A stretch of 48,788 nt of DNA from Methylobacterium marchantiae (GCF_022179405.1 NZ_BPQT01000013.1:1-48788); one strand, 5' to 3'; shown: positions 17,862 to 26,048, numbered from the stretch's first letter. Program-made: numbers and translations. The notes: generated from the sequence alone by a model not told the origin.

Positions 17862-18602
17862 CTACGCCACCGACCGCTTTTCCACGATCGTGGTCTCGAC
17901 GATCGTGTCCGGTCCGTAGAGCCAGCGCGCCATGGCACCCGCCAGGACGGCACCGAGGATCGGCGCCAGCCAGAACAGCCAGAGCTGACCCACCGCCTCG
18001 GCGCCCGCGAACAGGGCCGGGCCGGTGCTGCGCGCCGGGTTCACCGAGGTGTTGGTGATCGGGATCGAGATCAGGTGGATCAGCACCAGGGCGAAGCCGA
18101 TGGGTATGCCGGCGAACCCGGTGGCCGCCCCCTTCGAGGTCGTCCCGATGATGATGAACAGGAAGAAAAAGGTCGCGAGGCACTCCACCAGGAAGCAGGA
18201 GAGCAATCCGTACTTGCCGGGGCTGAGGGCGCCGTAGCCGTTCGAGGCGAAGCCGCCCGGCACCCATCCGGCCTTGCCGGAAGCGATCAGGTAGAGCACG
18301 CCCGCGCCGAACACGGCCCCGACGACCTGCGCGACCACATAGGGAATGACGTGATGGTCGGCGCAGCGGCCGGCGGACCACAGGCCGAGGGTGACGGCCG
18401 GGTTGAAGTGACCGCCCGAAATGTGCCCCACCGCATAAGCCATGGTCAGGACCGTCAGCCCGAAGGCGAAGGCCACGCCGAGAAAGCCGATGCCGAGCTC
18501 GGGATAGGCCGCGGAGATGACGGCCGCGCCGCAGCCTCCGAAGGTGAGCCAGAATGTTCCGAAAAATTCAGCCGCCGATCGCCGGATCGTATCATTGGTC
18601 AT
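17862..18602 (-). CDS. aqpZ: Aquaporin Z, water channel
   Basis: Inner-membrane water channel, 246 residues and six predicted helices. Both pore motifs are present, [10 protein letters not shown] and [10 protein letters not shown], and the selectivity-filter residues of E. coli AqpZ (Phe in [10 protein letters not shown], His in LIHLISIPI, Thr and Arg in NTSVNPARS) are conserved, which points to a water-selective channel rather than a glycerol facilitator. The C-terminus after residue 230 is a short soluble tail. Convergent with the transglutaminase operon, 26 bp apart. A perfect hairpin immediately upstream of the start codon covers the ribosome binding site (described separately). Confidence 0.95.
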   Translation of the reverse strand: MTNDTIRRSAAEFFGTFWLTFGGCGAAVISAAYPELGIGFLGVAFAFGLTVLTMAYAVGHISGGHFNPAVTLGLWSAGRCADHHVIPYVVAQVVGAVFGAGVLYLIASGKAGWVPGGFASNGYGALSPGKYGLLSCFLVECLATFFFLFIIIGTTSKGAATGFAGIPIGFALVLIHLISIPITNTSVNPARSTGPALFAGAEAVGQLWLFWLAPILGAVLAGAMARWLYGPDTIVETTIVEKRSVA

Positions 18603-18606
18603 GACA

Positions 18607-18628
18607 GCCTCTGCCCGAATGCAGAGGC
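18607..18628 (-). promoter_or_regulatory. Hairpin sequestering the aqpZ ribosome binding site
   Basis: On the aqpZ mRNA the sequence reads GCCTCTGC-ATTCGG-GCAGAGGC-TGTC-AUG: a perfect 8-bp stem whose 3' arm contains the only Shine-Dalgarno-like sequence (AGAGG), ending 4 nt before the start codon. This arrangement would hold translation off until the stem opens. Structure is read directly; regulation is inferred. Confidence 0.65.
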
Positions 18629-18770
18629 AGGATCTTTCGGTATTCGCGACCGGAGAATCACTGTTCTGCTTGATGTTCGCGCATCGAAGCTAGGTTTGCG
18701 CCGGGCCCTTGGCAATCGTCAATCGACGATCATAGGGTGCCGGACTCATGTCTATGTAGAAAACCGACAC

Positions 18771-18815
18771 CGTCATTTCGGGGCGCCGAAGGCGAGCCCG
18801 GAATCCGGAATGACC
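18771..18815. repeat. Short palindromic intergenic repeat
   Basis: CGTCATTTCGGGG ... CCCGGAATCCGGAATGACC forms an imperfect inverted repeat of a type I recognise as frequent between genes in Hyphomicrobiales (CATTCCGGG ... CCCGGAAT). It lies in the 355-bp gap (18603-18957) between aqpZ and the acyl carrier protein gene. Apart from the aqpZ hairpin and this repeat I see no gene in the gap. Confidence 0.6.
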
Positions 18816-18957
18816 GAGGAGGTCTTCGACTCTTCGGCTCCCGGTCTGTCGACCCGACGTCACAGCCCTGGCCTCCCGGCCCGCGTCATGGACTTGCCCT
18901 GCCGACATCGCTATGGGCGGCGACGGTCGACGGGACGGCCGATGGGAGGACCGGAAC

Positions 18958-19242
18958 GTGGTCGAGACAAAGCCGGTCGAGGCACATGCCGCCGCGCGCG
19001 AGGCGATCCTCGCCTTCATCGCCGGCCGCAATCCCGGCCTCGCGCCGGGAGCGGTGACCGACGCGACCTCCCTCGTCACCAGCGACGCCCTCGATTCCAT
19101 CGGCGTGCTCGACCTGATGATGGAGCTCGGCGACCAGTTCGGTTTCGACATCGAGGAGGATGCGTTCGAGCTCGCGCATTTCGAGAGCGTCGACGCCCTG
19201 GCCGCCTTCGTCGAGGCCAAGCGGGTCCGGGCACGGCCCTAG
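18958..19242 (+). CDS. Acyl carrier protein
   Basis: 94-residue carrier protein. The phosphopantetheine attachment Ser47 sits in DALDSIGVLDLMMELGDQ, followed by the acidic helix II and FGFDIEEDAFELAHFESVDAL typical of stand-alone ACPs. The GTG at 18958 is preferred because GGGAGGA lies 7 bp upstream; an ATG at 18913 would add 15 unlikely residues. It is followed after 4 bp by an AMP-forming ligase and then a PLP decarboxylase, so it probably carries the intermediate of that cassette rather than serving general fatty acid synthesis. Confidence 0.88.
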   Translation: MVETKPVEAHAAAREAILAFIAGRNPGLAPGAVTDATSLVTSDALDSIGVLDLMMELGDQFGFDIEEDAFELAHFESVDALAAFVEAKRVRARP

Positions 19243-19246
19243 GCCG

Positions 19247-20749
19247 ATGCCGGCACCCGCCTTGCTGCACGACCTGATCGACGGGCCAGCCTGCGCCTCC
19301 GAGCGGACGGCGATCGTCGCCGGCACCGGGCGGCTGACCTATGGGGAGCTGCGGGCCGAGGTGGAGGCGCTCGCGGGCCGGTTGCGAGACGAGGGCGCCG
19401 GGTCCGGCGACCGGATCGCGATCCTGCTGCCGAAATCCCTGGCCGAATGCGTGGCGATCTTCGCCATCAGCCGGATCGGGGCGGTGTTCGTGCCGATCCA
19501 TCCGAGCCTGCGCCCGCGTCAGGTCCGGCATATCCTGACCGATTGCGGCGCGACGCTCCTCGTCACCGACGCGACCCTGCTCGCCCCCCTCGACCTCGCC
19601 ACTATCGACCCTCCCCCGCTACAATCCCCGCTCATCGTCCGGCTGAATCCGGAGTCCGCCACCCCGCCGCCGGCCGGCCTCGCCGCGATCCTCTACACGT
19701 CCGGCTCTACCGGGATGCCGAAGGGCGTGATGCTGAGCCACGCCAATCTCCTCGCCGGCACCCGGATCGTGCGCCGCTATCTCGCGATCACGGCGGAGGA
19801 CCGCATCCTGTCGGTCCTGCCGTTCTCGTTCGATTACGGCCTCAACCAGTTGCTCACCAGCGTCGAGCAGGGCGCCTGCCTCGTCCTGCTCGATTTCCGC
19901 TTCGGCGACGAGGTGGTGCGGGCCGTCGAGACGCACGGGATCACCGGGCTCGCCGGCGTCCCGACCCTCTGGACCCTGCTGACCCGGGCGGCACCGCGGC
20001 TCGCGAAGGCCGATCTCTCCAGCCTGCGCTATCTCACCAATTCCGGCGGCGTGGTGCCGCAGGAGACCGTGGCGCGCCTGCGCCAGGCTCTGCCGCACAC
20101 CGACATCGTGCTGATGTACGGCCTCACCGAGGCCTTCCGCTCCACCTACCTGCCTCCGGGCGAGATCGATGCGCGGCCGGGCTCCATGGGCCGCGCCATC
20201 CCGGAGACCGAGATCTTCGCCGTGACGGCGGAGGGCCGCCGGACGCGGCCCGGCGAGCCCGGCATCCTGCACCATCGCGGCCCCACCGTGTCCCTCGGCT
20301 ACTGGAACCGGCCCGAGGAGACCGACCGCGTCCTGGTGCCCGATCCGCGCTTCCCGGAGGACGACGTCCTCGTCTGCCGCTCGGGCGACCTCGTGGTGGA
20401 GGACGAGGACGGCTATTTCCGCTTCCTCGGCCGCGAGGACGCGATGATCAAGAGCGCGGGGTTCCGCGTCAGCCCCACCGAGGTCGAGGAGGCGCTGATG
20501 GAGACCGGCGCGTTCCGGGCTGTGGCGGTCATCGGCCTGGCCGATGCCGGCCTCGGCCAGCGCATCCATGCCGTGGCGGTGCCGGCGGAGGGCGGAGCCG
20601 CCCCGCAGGAGGCGCTGCAGGCGGTGCGCCTGACGCTTGCCCCCCATATGGTGCCGCGCGCCGTCGAATCCGTCCCGGTCCTGCCGACGACGCCCAACGG
20701 CAAGATCGACTACAAACGCCTCGTGGCGGAACGGACCAGCTATGTCTGA
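19247..20749 (+). CDS. AMP-forming acyl/aminoacyl ligase of the exosortase-A-associated type
   Basis: 500 residues of the ANL superfamily. Phosphate loop LYTSGSTGMPKGVM at about 149-162, MYGLTEAFRS (A5), the SGDLV ... GREDAMIKSAGFRVSPTEVEE stretch (A7-A8) and the C-terminal catalytic lysine in PNGKIDYKRL are all present. It would adenylate a carboxylic acid and load it on the adjacent ACP. From memory, this sequence type together with the following decarboxylase matches the pair annotated as exosortase A system-associated (TIGR03098 and TIGR03099). The gene starts 4 bp after the ACP stop and overlaps the decarboxylase gene by 8 bp. Substrate unknown. Confidence 0.87.
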   Translation: MPAPALLHDLIDGPACASERTAIVAGTGRLTYGELRAEVEALAGRLRDEGAGSGDRIAILLPKSLAECVAIFAISRIGAVFVPIHPSLRPRQVRHILTDCGATLLVTDATLLAPLDLATIDPPPLQSPLIVRLNPESATPPPAGLAAILYTSGSTGMPKGVMLSHANLLAGTRIVRRYLAITAEDRILSVLPFSFDYGLNQLLTSVEQGACLVLLDFRFGDEVVRAVETHGITGLAGVPTLWTLLTRAAPRLAKADLSSLRYLTNSGGVVPQETVARLRQALPHTDIVLMYGLTEAFRSTYLPPGEIDARPGSMGRAIPETEIFAVTAEGRRTRPGEPGILHHRGPTVSLGYWNRPEETDRVLVPDPRFPEDDVLVCRSGDLVVEDEDGYFRFLGREDAMIKSAGFRVSPTEVEEALMETGAFRAVAVIGLADAGLGQRIHAVAVPAEGGAAPQEALQAVRLTLAPHMVPRAVESVPVLPTTPNGKIDYKRLVAERTSYV

Positions 20750-22034
20750 CACGGCCGGCGAAAGCCTCGCGGATCGCCTCGTCGCGGCGAATTTTGCGCG
20801 GTGCGACGGCGTGCTCCATGTGAGCGGCCTCGATCTCCGCGGCCTCGCCGAGACCTACGGCACGCCGTTCTTCGTCTACGATGCCGACCTGTTCCGACGC
20901 GCCTATCGCGACCTCGCCCAAGCCGTCGAAGGCTTCGCGGTGGTGGATTACTCGGTGAAGGCCAACCCGGTCCCCGCCATCATCCGCGTCTTCCGCGACG
21001 AGGGGGCGGGGGCCGAGATCGCCTCCGGCTCGGAATTCGCCGCGTCCTGGGCGGCCGGCATCGAGCCGCGCCACATCCTGTTCGCCGGGCCGGGCAAGAG
21101 CGACCTCGACATCGAGGCCACCGTCGCCGGCGGGATCGGCGAGATCCATCTGGAAAACAGCGAGGAGATGGCGCGCGTGGCCGAGGCCGCCGGGCGCCAC
21201 GGCGTCGTCCAGCGGGTGGCGATCCGGATCAATCCGGGGCCCGACGCGCAGGGCGGCGCCATGCGGATGGGCGGCAAGCCCTCGCCCTTCGGCTTCGACG
21301 AGGAGGAGCTCGAGGCCATCGTCGATGCGGTGGAGGCCGAGCCGCGCCTCCGGCTTTCCGGCATCCACCTCTTCGCCGGTACGCAGGGGCTCGCTGCCGC
21401 GACCCTCCTGTCGCAATGGGCCTACGGCCTGTCCCTGGCCGAGCGGGTCGCCGGCCGGATCGCGCGGCCCCTGGAGACGGTGGATCTCGGCGGCGGTCTC
21501 GGCATCCCCTACTTCTCCGGCGACACGGCCCTCGACCTCGGCGCCATCCGCGCCGGCATGCCGGCGCTCATCGCCCGCGTGGCCTCCGATCCGCGCCTCG
21601 CGACGGCGCGGATCGTCCTCGAACCCGGTCGGTTCCTCGCCGGCCCCGCGGGCCTCTACGTGGCGAAGGTGAGGGCGGTGAAGCTGTCGCGGGGCAGCCG
21701 TTTCGTCATCACCGACGGCGGCATGCACCACCATCTCGCCGCCTCGGGCAATCTCGGCCAGGTGGTCAAGCGCGACTATCCCGTCACCGCCGTGGTGGAC
21801 CGGGGCGGGCCGCGCTCGCCCTGCGCCGTGGTCGGCCCGCTCTGCACCCCCCTCGACATGCTCGCCCGCGCCACGCCGCTGCCCGACCTCGCGGCCGGCG
21901 ATCTCGTCGCCGTGCTGCAATCGGGCGCCTACGCGCTGACGGCCAGTCCCACCGGCTTCCTCGGCCATCCCCGCCCCGCGGAGATCCTGGTGGATGGCGG
22001 AACGGCGCGCGAGATCGGCCCCGCTGGGTGGTAG
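20742..22034 (+). CDS. PLP-dependent decarboxylase, fold III (DAP/ornithine decarboxylase-like)
   Basis: 430 residues. Alanine-racemase-fold barrel with the PLP lysine in VDYSVKANPVPAI, phosphate-binding VDLGGGLGIPY, EPGRFLAGPAG, and the C-terminal beta-domain cysteine/aspartate region VVGPLCTPLDML. Close in outline to diaminopimelate decarboxylase, but it belongs to an accessory cassette, so it more likely decarboxylates another amino acid, possibly an acid carried by the neighbouring ACP. It starts inside the end of the ligase gene (8-bp overlap). Exosortase and the companion hydrolases that usually accompany such genes are not visible in the window. Confidence 0.87.
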   Translation: MSDTAGESLADRLVAANFARCDGVLHVSGLDLRGLAETYGTPFFVYDADLFRRAYRDLAQAVEGFAVVDYSVKANPVPAIIRVFRDEGAGAEIASGSEFAASWAAGIEPRHILFAGPGKSDLDIEATVAGGIGEIHLENSEEMARVAEAAGRHGVVQRVAIRINPGPDAQGGAMRMGGKPSPFGFDEEELEAIVDAVEAEPRLRLSGIHLFAGTQGLAAATLLSQWAYGLSLAERVAGRIARPLETVDLGGGLGIPYFSGDTALDLGAIRAGMPALIARVASDPRLATARIVLEPGRFLAGPAGLYVAKVRAVKLSRGSRFVITDGGMHHHLAASGNLGQVVKRDYPVTAVVDRGGPRSPCAVVGPLCTPLDMLARATPLPDLAAGDLVAVLQSGAYALTASPTGFLGHPRPAEILVDGGTAREIGPAGW

Positions 22035-22114
22035 GCGGGCTGACGATCCGGCGGGAGCGGGCGAGCGGGATCGGTGACAATTGTGGTATCAGGCAGCGCG
22101 CTTACCGAGCATGC

Positions 22115-22386
22115 ATGAAGAGCTACAGCGACGGCTAGGCCTGCACCCACCAAGCCGAACCGTTCTTCTCCCGGCTGCGTCGCGCTGAGATGAGCGTTCG
22201 CACCGCATCAGTGGCGCGTACTTCGGCGCCTACGCTGGGGAGATGGCTTGGCGTGAGGATCACCGTCGCAGGAGCAACGGTGTCCAGTACCTATTGGCGA
22301 CGAACGCGGCTCTCATTCACCCGGTTTCGCGCCAGTGGAAGGGGTATTGGCAGCGGGCGGCGTTTTTGTCGCCGGTTGATCGCTAG
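22115..22386 (+). pseudogene. 3' remnant of an IS1595-family transposase
   Basis: Two reading frames together spell the C-terminal end of an IS1595 (ISXO2-like) transposase. Frame 2 from 22115 gives KSYSDG, a TAG stop, then THQAEPFFSRLRRAEM. After a frameshift near 22195 frame 1 gives HRISGAYFGAYAGEMAWRED, RRRSNGVQYLLAT, and HPVSRQWKGYWQRA, ending at TAG 22384-22386. In intact members these blocks are contiguous (NQAESFFSRLRRAEIG...HHHIAGPYL...WREDNRR...PVSR.WKGYWQR). The catalytic core upstream is gone. It marks the left edge of the accessory island. Confidence 0.65.
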
Positions 22387-23167
22387 CTGCAGGCGGAGGC
22401 TTGGCTTCCTGCGGTTCTTTAGCCAGAGGCGATCCGGATGTTGGTGTCCTCTTGAACACCGTATCTAAGATACGCTCGCTGACCGTCGCGCCGAACCAGG
22501 GAGCAAAAACCGAAGCATATAGTCCTGCTACAAATGGAAAGAGGAAAATACCGATAATAAAAGCATAAATCAAAAACTGGTTTTTCTGTCCCTCCAGTTT
22601 GCCTACGCTTTTCTCAAGCTCGATTATTCGTGCAGAAAGTGCGAAAGGCGATGGATATGTTCCGTGAAGACGATCAGCCCAATCACGAGGGATAGAATCG
22701 TACCCAGTTTTTATGCTGCTTCCCGTTCCACGAAAGTCACTAATCCAAAATCTAAAGAGGGGCTGCCCCCTAAAAATACTGATTGGTGTTGGCCCAGCAT
22801 TAAAAACAGTAAATATAAGTTTGCCTTCATACCCAGCGTCGACATGGAAACCAGATATGTTTACTAATCCTTTGAGCTTTACGCCCGTTGCTGCGTTGAT
22901 GAAGCCAATAATGTCTGTGGTTAAAAAGACCTTTTCTTCAGTAATCAAATAGGCAAATTGGCCAGGTAAAAGTTTTAAAACGCCGCCTTGGCATATTTCT
23001 CGGTACGCGTCTTCAGAGCCGCTCTCAGAATATCCAGAAGATACAATCGCTTCTCCACCAAGCGTAAGCTTATATGCTCCATCAGATAGATTTTTTGGGT
23101 CAAACCCTGAGACATATTGATGAGTGGCACTCGCTGCAATCCAGCTTTCGTTTGCCCAAAAAGCCAT
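22313..23167 (-). CDS. Membrane-anchored dCTP deaminase/dUTPase-fold protein
   Basis: 284 residues, base composition clearly poorer in GC than the flanks. Residues about 65-145 resemble the dCTP deaminase/dUTPase fold: GQFAYLITEEKVFLTTDIIG, VNISGFHVDAGYEGKLIFTV, FNAGPTPISIFRGQPLFRFW. In E. coli Dcd the catalytic Glu lies in the strand VLEFYNSG; the aligned residue here is Thr120, so deamination is doubtful. Residues 178-197 look like a short coiled coil and about 198-224 a transmembrane helix. Residues 261-284 (Pro/Ala-rich tail) are encoded antisense to the IS1595 remnant, so the original C-terminus may have been replaced. It starts 8 bp after the stop of the next gene upstream. A nucleotide-binding or sensing role, possibly in phage defence, is a guess from fold and setting. 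Confidence 0.65.
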   Translation of the reverse strand: MAFWANESWIAASATHQYVSGFDPKNLSDGAYKLTLGGEAIVSSGYSESGSEDAYREICQGGVLKLLPGQFAYLITEEKVFLTTDIIGFINAATGVKLKGLVNISGFHVDAGYEGKLIFTVFNAGPTPISIFRGQPLFRFWISDFRGTGSSIKTGYDSIPRDWADRLHGTYPSPFALSARIIELEKSVGKLEGQKNQFLIYAFIIGIFLFPFVAGLYASVFAPWFGATVSERILDTVFKRTPTSGSPLAKEPQEAKPPPAASDQPATKTPPAANTPSTGAKPGE

Positions 23168-23175
23168 GCTCGCTT

Positions 23176-23700
23176 CTACTCCGCAATGTAAAATTGCCTT
23201 TCGGCAAGCATCTTGCGCCGAGCCGCCAATTCAACCGAAATATTTATATTCAGGTCGAAGGAATAGCCGATTGCCCATTGCAGGATATCTACATTTGCCT
23301 TCTTAGCTATTCCTACAAATTCTTCCAAGTGATCGATTTTTTCACATGCATCAGCAAAACGACCAGAGGCATCAGCAAAAGGGCGCAATATATCTTTTTG
23401 CGCAGTCTGATAGGTAGGAATTGCTGACACGGCATCAAGCCGTTGATGAAGTGTATTGGCAGCACTCAAGCTCACAAGAACGGTGTCAACGACCGTTCTT
23501 GTCACAGATTTTTCCTCTTCAGAACCACGGGCGAGCCGTCCCACGTATTTGCAAAAATGCAATCCGTAATGCTTCAACCTATCGTTCTTATGAAGGCTTA
23601 AAATATCGCAGTGGTTGCGTCTGTCATGCCGAAATTGCTCTTTTTGCATTTCGAGAACGTCAGCCGAAGAAAGCACGGAACCCTCCCGCCGAATCGCCAT
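23176..23700 (-). CDS. Helical hypothetical protein partnered with the dCTP deaminase-like gene
   Basis: 174 residues, low GC, predicted all-helical, not confidently recognised. The stretch HYGLHFCKYVGRLARGSEEEKSVTRTVVDTVLVSLSAANTL, with acidic residues before an aspartate followed by a small-residue-rich helix, is loosely reminiscent of MazG-like all-alpha NTP pyrophosphatases, but no clear EExxE...ExxD metal motif is seen. The ATG at 23700 is chosen over the GTG at 23703. The stop lies 8 bp before the dCTP-deaminase-like gene, so the two form a transcriptional pair and share composition, suggesting transfer together. Function unknown. Confidence 0.6.
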   Translation of the reverse strand: MAIRREGSVLSSADVLEMQKEQFRHDRRNHCDILSLHKNDRLKHYGLHFCKYVGRLARGSEEEKSVTRTVVDTVLVSLSAANTLHQRLDAVSAIPTYQTAQKDILRPFADASGRFADACEKIDHLEEFVGIAKKANVDILQWAIGYSFDLNINISVELAARRKMLAERQFYIAE

Positions 23701-23795
23701 CACAGGGCACCTGCATAACGCGCCAAATCGCTATGTGGGCCTTATGGCGGACTTTGAGGTGTGGATAAGGCGAGGGATGGAGGGGGGCTTGCGGC

Positions 23796-24323
23796 CTACT
23801 GTTGCCTGGATGACGCTTCCCAGACAACCGGTACGGTGTCAGCCCGCACGTAGAGAGGATGTTTCGGCGAACCGTTTTGATTGATGGATAAAACGCGCAG
23901 ATCGCAGCCGGTCGAGCGTATCAGTGTTTCAACCTGCTTGATTCGCTCCTTGGCCATGGAGCGATGTGAGGCTGGTGGATTCACAGCTCCCCATGCCGCT
24001 ACCATGAAGCCGCCACTCCCGACGCATTCCGCTGACGCAGACAAAATGTGCTCATCACATTCCGGGCCGACTGGGTCAGCCATAAGCCAGAGATCTGAAG
24101 GCTTTGTCGCACAACCGGCCCAAGGGTTGACGTAGATTAATCGCGACCCACCCCACGCGGTGACGAAACCAACGCCGCGCCGAGATGTCGGGTCGTCCTT
24201 GTCCGCACACGCCGTGCTCGGATTATGCAGACAAAATCCTATTGTGGGTCCACCTAGCATGTCGATGTGGCGGTCAAGCCGGTACCGATAAGCTCCGCAT
24301 GGCGAGAAAACCGCGCTCCTCAT
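23796..24323 (-). CDS. DUF1643 protein
   Basis: 175 residues. Family hallmarks: MRSAVFSPCGAYRYRLDR, FCLHNPSTACADKDDPTSRRGVGF, WGGSRLIYVNPWA, ADPVGPECDEHI, VAAWGA and the end NGSPKHPLYVRADT. DUF1643 genes are small accessory genes often found in phages, plasmids and islands; no reaction is established. The ATG at 24323 matches the usual start. It lies 7 bp after the stop of the winged-helix-like gene, in the same direction, and 95 bp before the low-GC pair, so it may be cotranscribed with the former. Confidence 0.85.
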   Translation of the reverse strand: MRSAVFSPCGAYRYRLDRHIDMLGGPTIGFCLHNPSTACADKDDPTSRRGVGFVTAWGGSRLIYVNPWAGCATKPSDLWLMADPVGPECDEHILSASAECVGSGGFMVAAWGAVNPPASHRSMAKERIKQVETLIRSTGCDLRVLSINQNGSPKHPLYVRADTVPVVWEASSRQQ

Positions 24324-24330
24324 CACTCTT

Positions 24331-24795
24331 TCACTGCCTCCTCACGCGCCAAAGGACGTTTCCTCGTACATCATTGGATTGCGCTATGGTCCCGCCTTCT
24401 TTTAGCAGGCGAAGCGCCTTAGATGCGCGCCTCGTGTGAGCCGTCATGAGCCCCCGGTCCCGCGCATCATGCCCTGACAGCGACAAGACGGACTGTGCCA
24501 CCTCCCGGCTCGTCATTGGCCCTGTAGCGTCCCCAAGCGTGTCGAGGATGCCCCGGGTTAGTTCGGCCCGCCCGAACAAAGCTTTGCACTTCTGGCAAGG
24601 CATGGCGGTATCTTGATCATCCTCGTAGCCGAGCTTTTTCAGCACGCGGTCTATCGCCGCCGTCTCGTTCTCGATCTCCGCCATCCGGTCACGGAGCCGC
24701 ATGGCCTCGCCGTACAAATTGGCTCGCTTGGTGAGCAGACCGGAGGCGGTACGTTCGAACGTGTCGATGCGAGAGCGGCGGATCGCATCATTCAC
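24331..24795 (-). CDS. Hypothetical coiled-coil and winged-helix-like protein
   Basis: 154 residues from a GTG at 24795. The N-terminal half is a predicted coiled coil (DTFERTASGLLTKRANLYGE, RLRDRMAEIENETAAIDRVL), then CQKC, then a helix-turn-helix-like C-terminus (AELTRGILDTLGD, MTSREVAQSVLSL, TRRASKALRLLKEGGTIAQS, RGNVLWRVR). Proteins of this outline are frequent as unannotated accessory genes in Methylobacterium-like genomes. It could regulate the DUF1643 gene that follows by 7 bp. The frame stays open upstream to 25020, but that extension has no protein-like character. Confidence 0.6.
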   Translation of the reverse strand: MNDAIRRSRIDTFERTASGLLTKRANLYGEAMRLRDRMAEIENETAAIDRVLKKLGYEDDQDTAMPCQKCKALFGRAELTRGILDTLGDATGPMTSREVAQSVLSLSGHDARDRGLMTAHTRRASKALRLLKEGGTIAQSNDVRGNVLWRVRRQ

Positions 24796-24871
24796 CCGCG
24801 CATTCCAGCCGTAATCAATGCGAACGATGCGCGATAGCCCGCGTGAGCTTGCCACCTGAACCCTCAAATCC

Positions 24872-25546
24872 GTGCGAGTTTCGCAACGGAGCCGAAACGC
24901 CCGCCACCTAGCCTGCCCCGCGTTTCCAGGCGACGCGGGAGCCGAACGAGTGGGACGCGGCCTCGCCGTCAGGCGAAAATCGACGAAGCTCGAACTCCTC
25001 CAGCACATCGCCGCCTGCACCAGGGCCGGTCAGGACGGTCTGTCGCCCCTGATGACGAGCGACGACTACGCCCGCGACCATGTCCTGCTGATCTGCGAAT
25101 CGCTTCAGCTCGGCCTGACCCGGCTGTTCCGGAACCCCGAAGGATACGGCTACGAGTTGCGCATCACCCGCGCCGGCCGGCTCCTCGCGGCGGGCGAGAT
25201 CGAAGCGGCGGCCACCGCCCTCGACAGGGGCGGAAGCCGCACACGCCTAGCCGGCGAACCGCCGGAAGGCATCCTCGGCACGCTGCTGTCTCCCGGCGGC
25301 AAGGGCCTCTCCCTCTACGGCAGTGCCGCCCGGCACCATGCGCCGGAGATGATCCGCGGCGTGGCGACCGGGCATCTCTCCGTGGCGGATGGGTTCATCC
25401 ATGCCGCCGGGACCACCCTCTCGCGATCACCGGAAACCGCCCGCGATCCGGGTTCTGGAGCCCTGGAATCCCGCACCGAAGGCGCCGCGATCCGGTCATT
25501 TCCGACCAGCCGATCCGCCCGAAATATCGCCGTGCGCAAGCCGTGA
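24872..25546 (+). CDS. Hypothetical protein, start uncertain
   Basis: Up to 224 residues. The central part (KLELLQHIAACTRAGQDG, DHVLLICESLQLGLTRLFRN, YGYELRITRAGRLLAAGE) looks like a genuine soluble protein, whereas the first 33 or so residues and the last 50 or so look non-coding in character. A later ATG at 25052 is possible but would remove the conserved-looking start of that block. It lies at the junction between the accessory island and the core region, so it may be a gene cut and partly rewritten by the island. No function recognised. Confidence 0.35.
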   Translation: MRVSQRSRNARHLACPAFPGDAGAERVGRGLAVRRKSTKLELLQHIAACTRAGQDGLSPLMTSDDYARDHVLLICESLQLGLTRLFRNPEGYGYELRITRAGRLLAAGEIEAAATALDRGGSRTRLAGEPPEGILGTLLSPGGKGLSLYGSAARHHAPEMIRGVATGHLSVADGFIHAAGTTLSRSPETARDPGSGALESRTEGAAIRSFPTSRSARNIAVRKP

Positions 25547-25595
25547 AAAGCGGGGGACGGGAGCCCGCGGGGGACCGCGCCTTGGCGCTCTTTCG

Positions 25596-26048
25596 TCAGC
25601 CCTGGCGTTCCGTGAAGGCGCGGAAGGCTTCGAGCGTTTCGGCGCTGACATGGTGCTCGATCCCCTCCGCATCGCGCCGCGCGGTCTCGGCGCTGACCCC
25701 CAGCGCGCAGAGGAAATGCTCGACGATGCGGTGGCGCTCGCGGCTCTGGACGGCGAGCATGCGGCCGCTCTCGGTGAGGAAGACGCCGCGATAGGGACGC
25801 TGCTGCACGAGCCCGTCCTCGGCCAGGCGCTTCAGCATCTTGGCCACGGTGGGCTGGGCGACGCCCAGGCGCGCGGCGATGTCCACCTGCCGCGCCTCGC
25901 CGCCATCGCCGATGAGGTCGGCGATCAGCTCGACGTAATCCTCCACGAGTTCGAGGCGGCGTGCCTCCCGGGCCTGCCGGAAGCTCTCCACATGGACGTC
26001 CGGATCGACAAGCGGAACGTCGGGCGCGGATCGCGACGAATCCTGCAT
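25596..26048 (-). CDS. mntR: Manganese-responsive DtxR-family regulator MntR
   Basis: 150 residues, similar in length and sequence to E. coli MntR ([82 protein letters not shown]). The metal ligands known from B. subtilis MntR have counterparts: Asp and Glu in DYVE, His in [10 protein letters not shown], and Glu/Glu/His in AEGIEHHVS. With Mn(II) bound it would repress Mn uptake genes; no transporter gene is in the window. I chose ATG 26048; an upstream GTG at 26087 adds 13 residues without a better ribosome binding site. It follows a LysR gene on the same strand. Confidence 0.92.
   Translation of the reverse strand: MQDSSRSAPDVPLVDPDVHVESFRQAREARRLELVEDYVELIADLIGDGGEARQVDIAARLGVAQPTVAKMLKRLAEDGLVQQRPYRGVFLTESGRMLAVQSRERHRIVEHFLCALGVSAETARRDAEGIEHHVSAETLEAFRAFTERQG

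Noticed and set aside
22190-22468. A 92-residue plus-strand frame in the island edge
   Set aside because: It is the shifted frame of the decayed IS1595-type transposase, not a gene.
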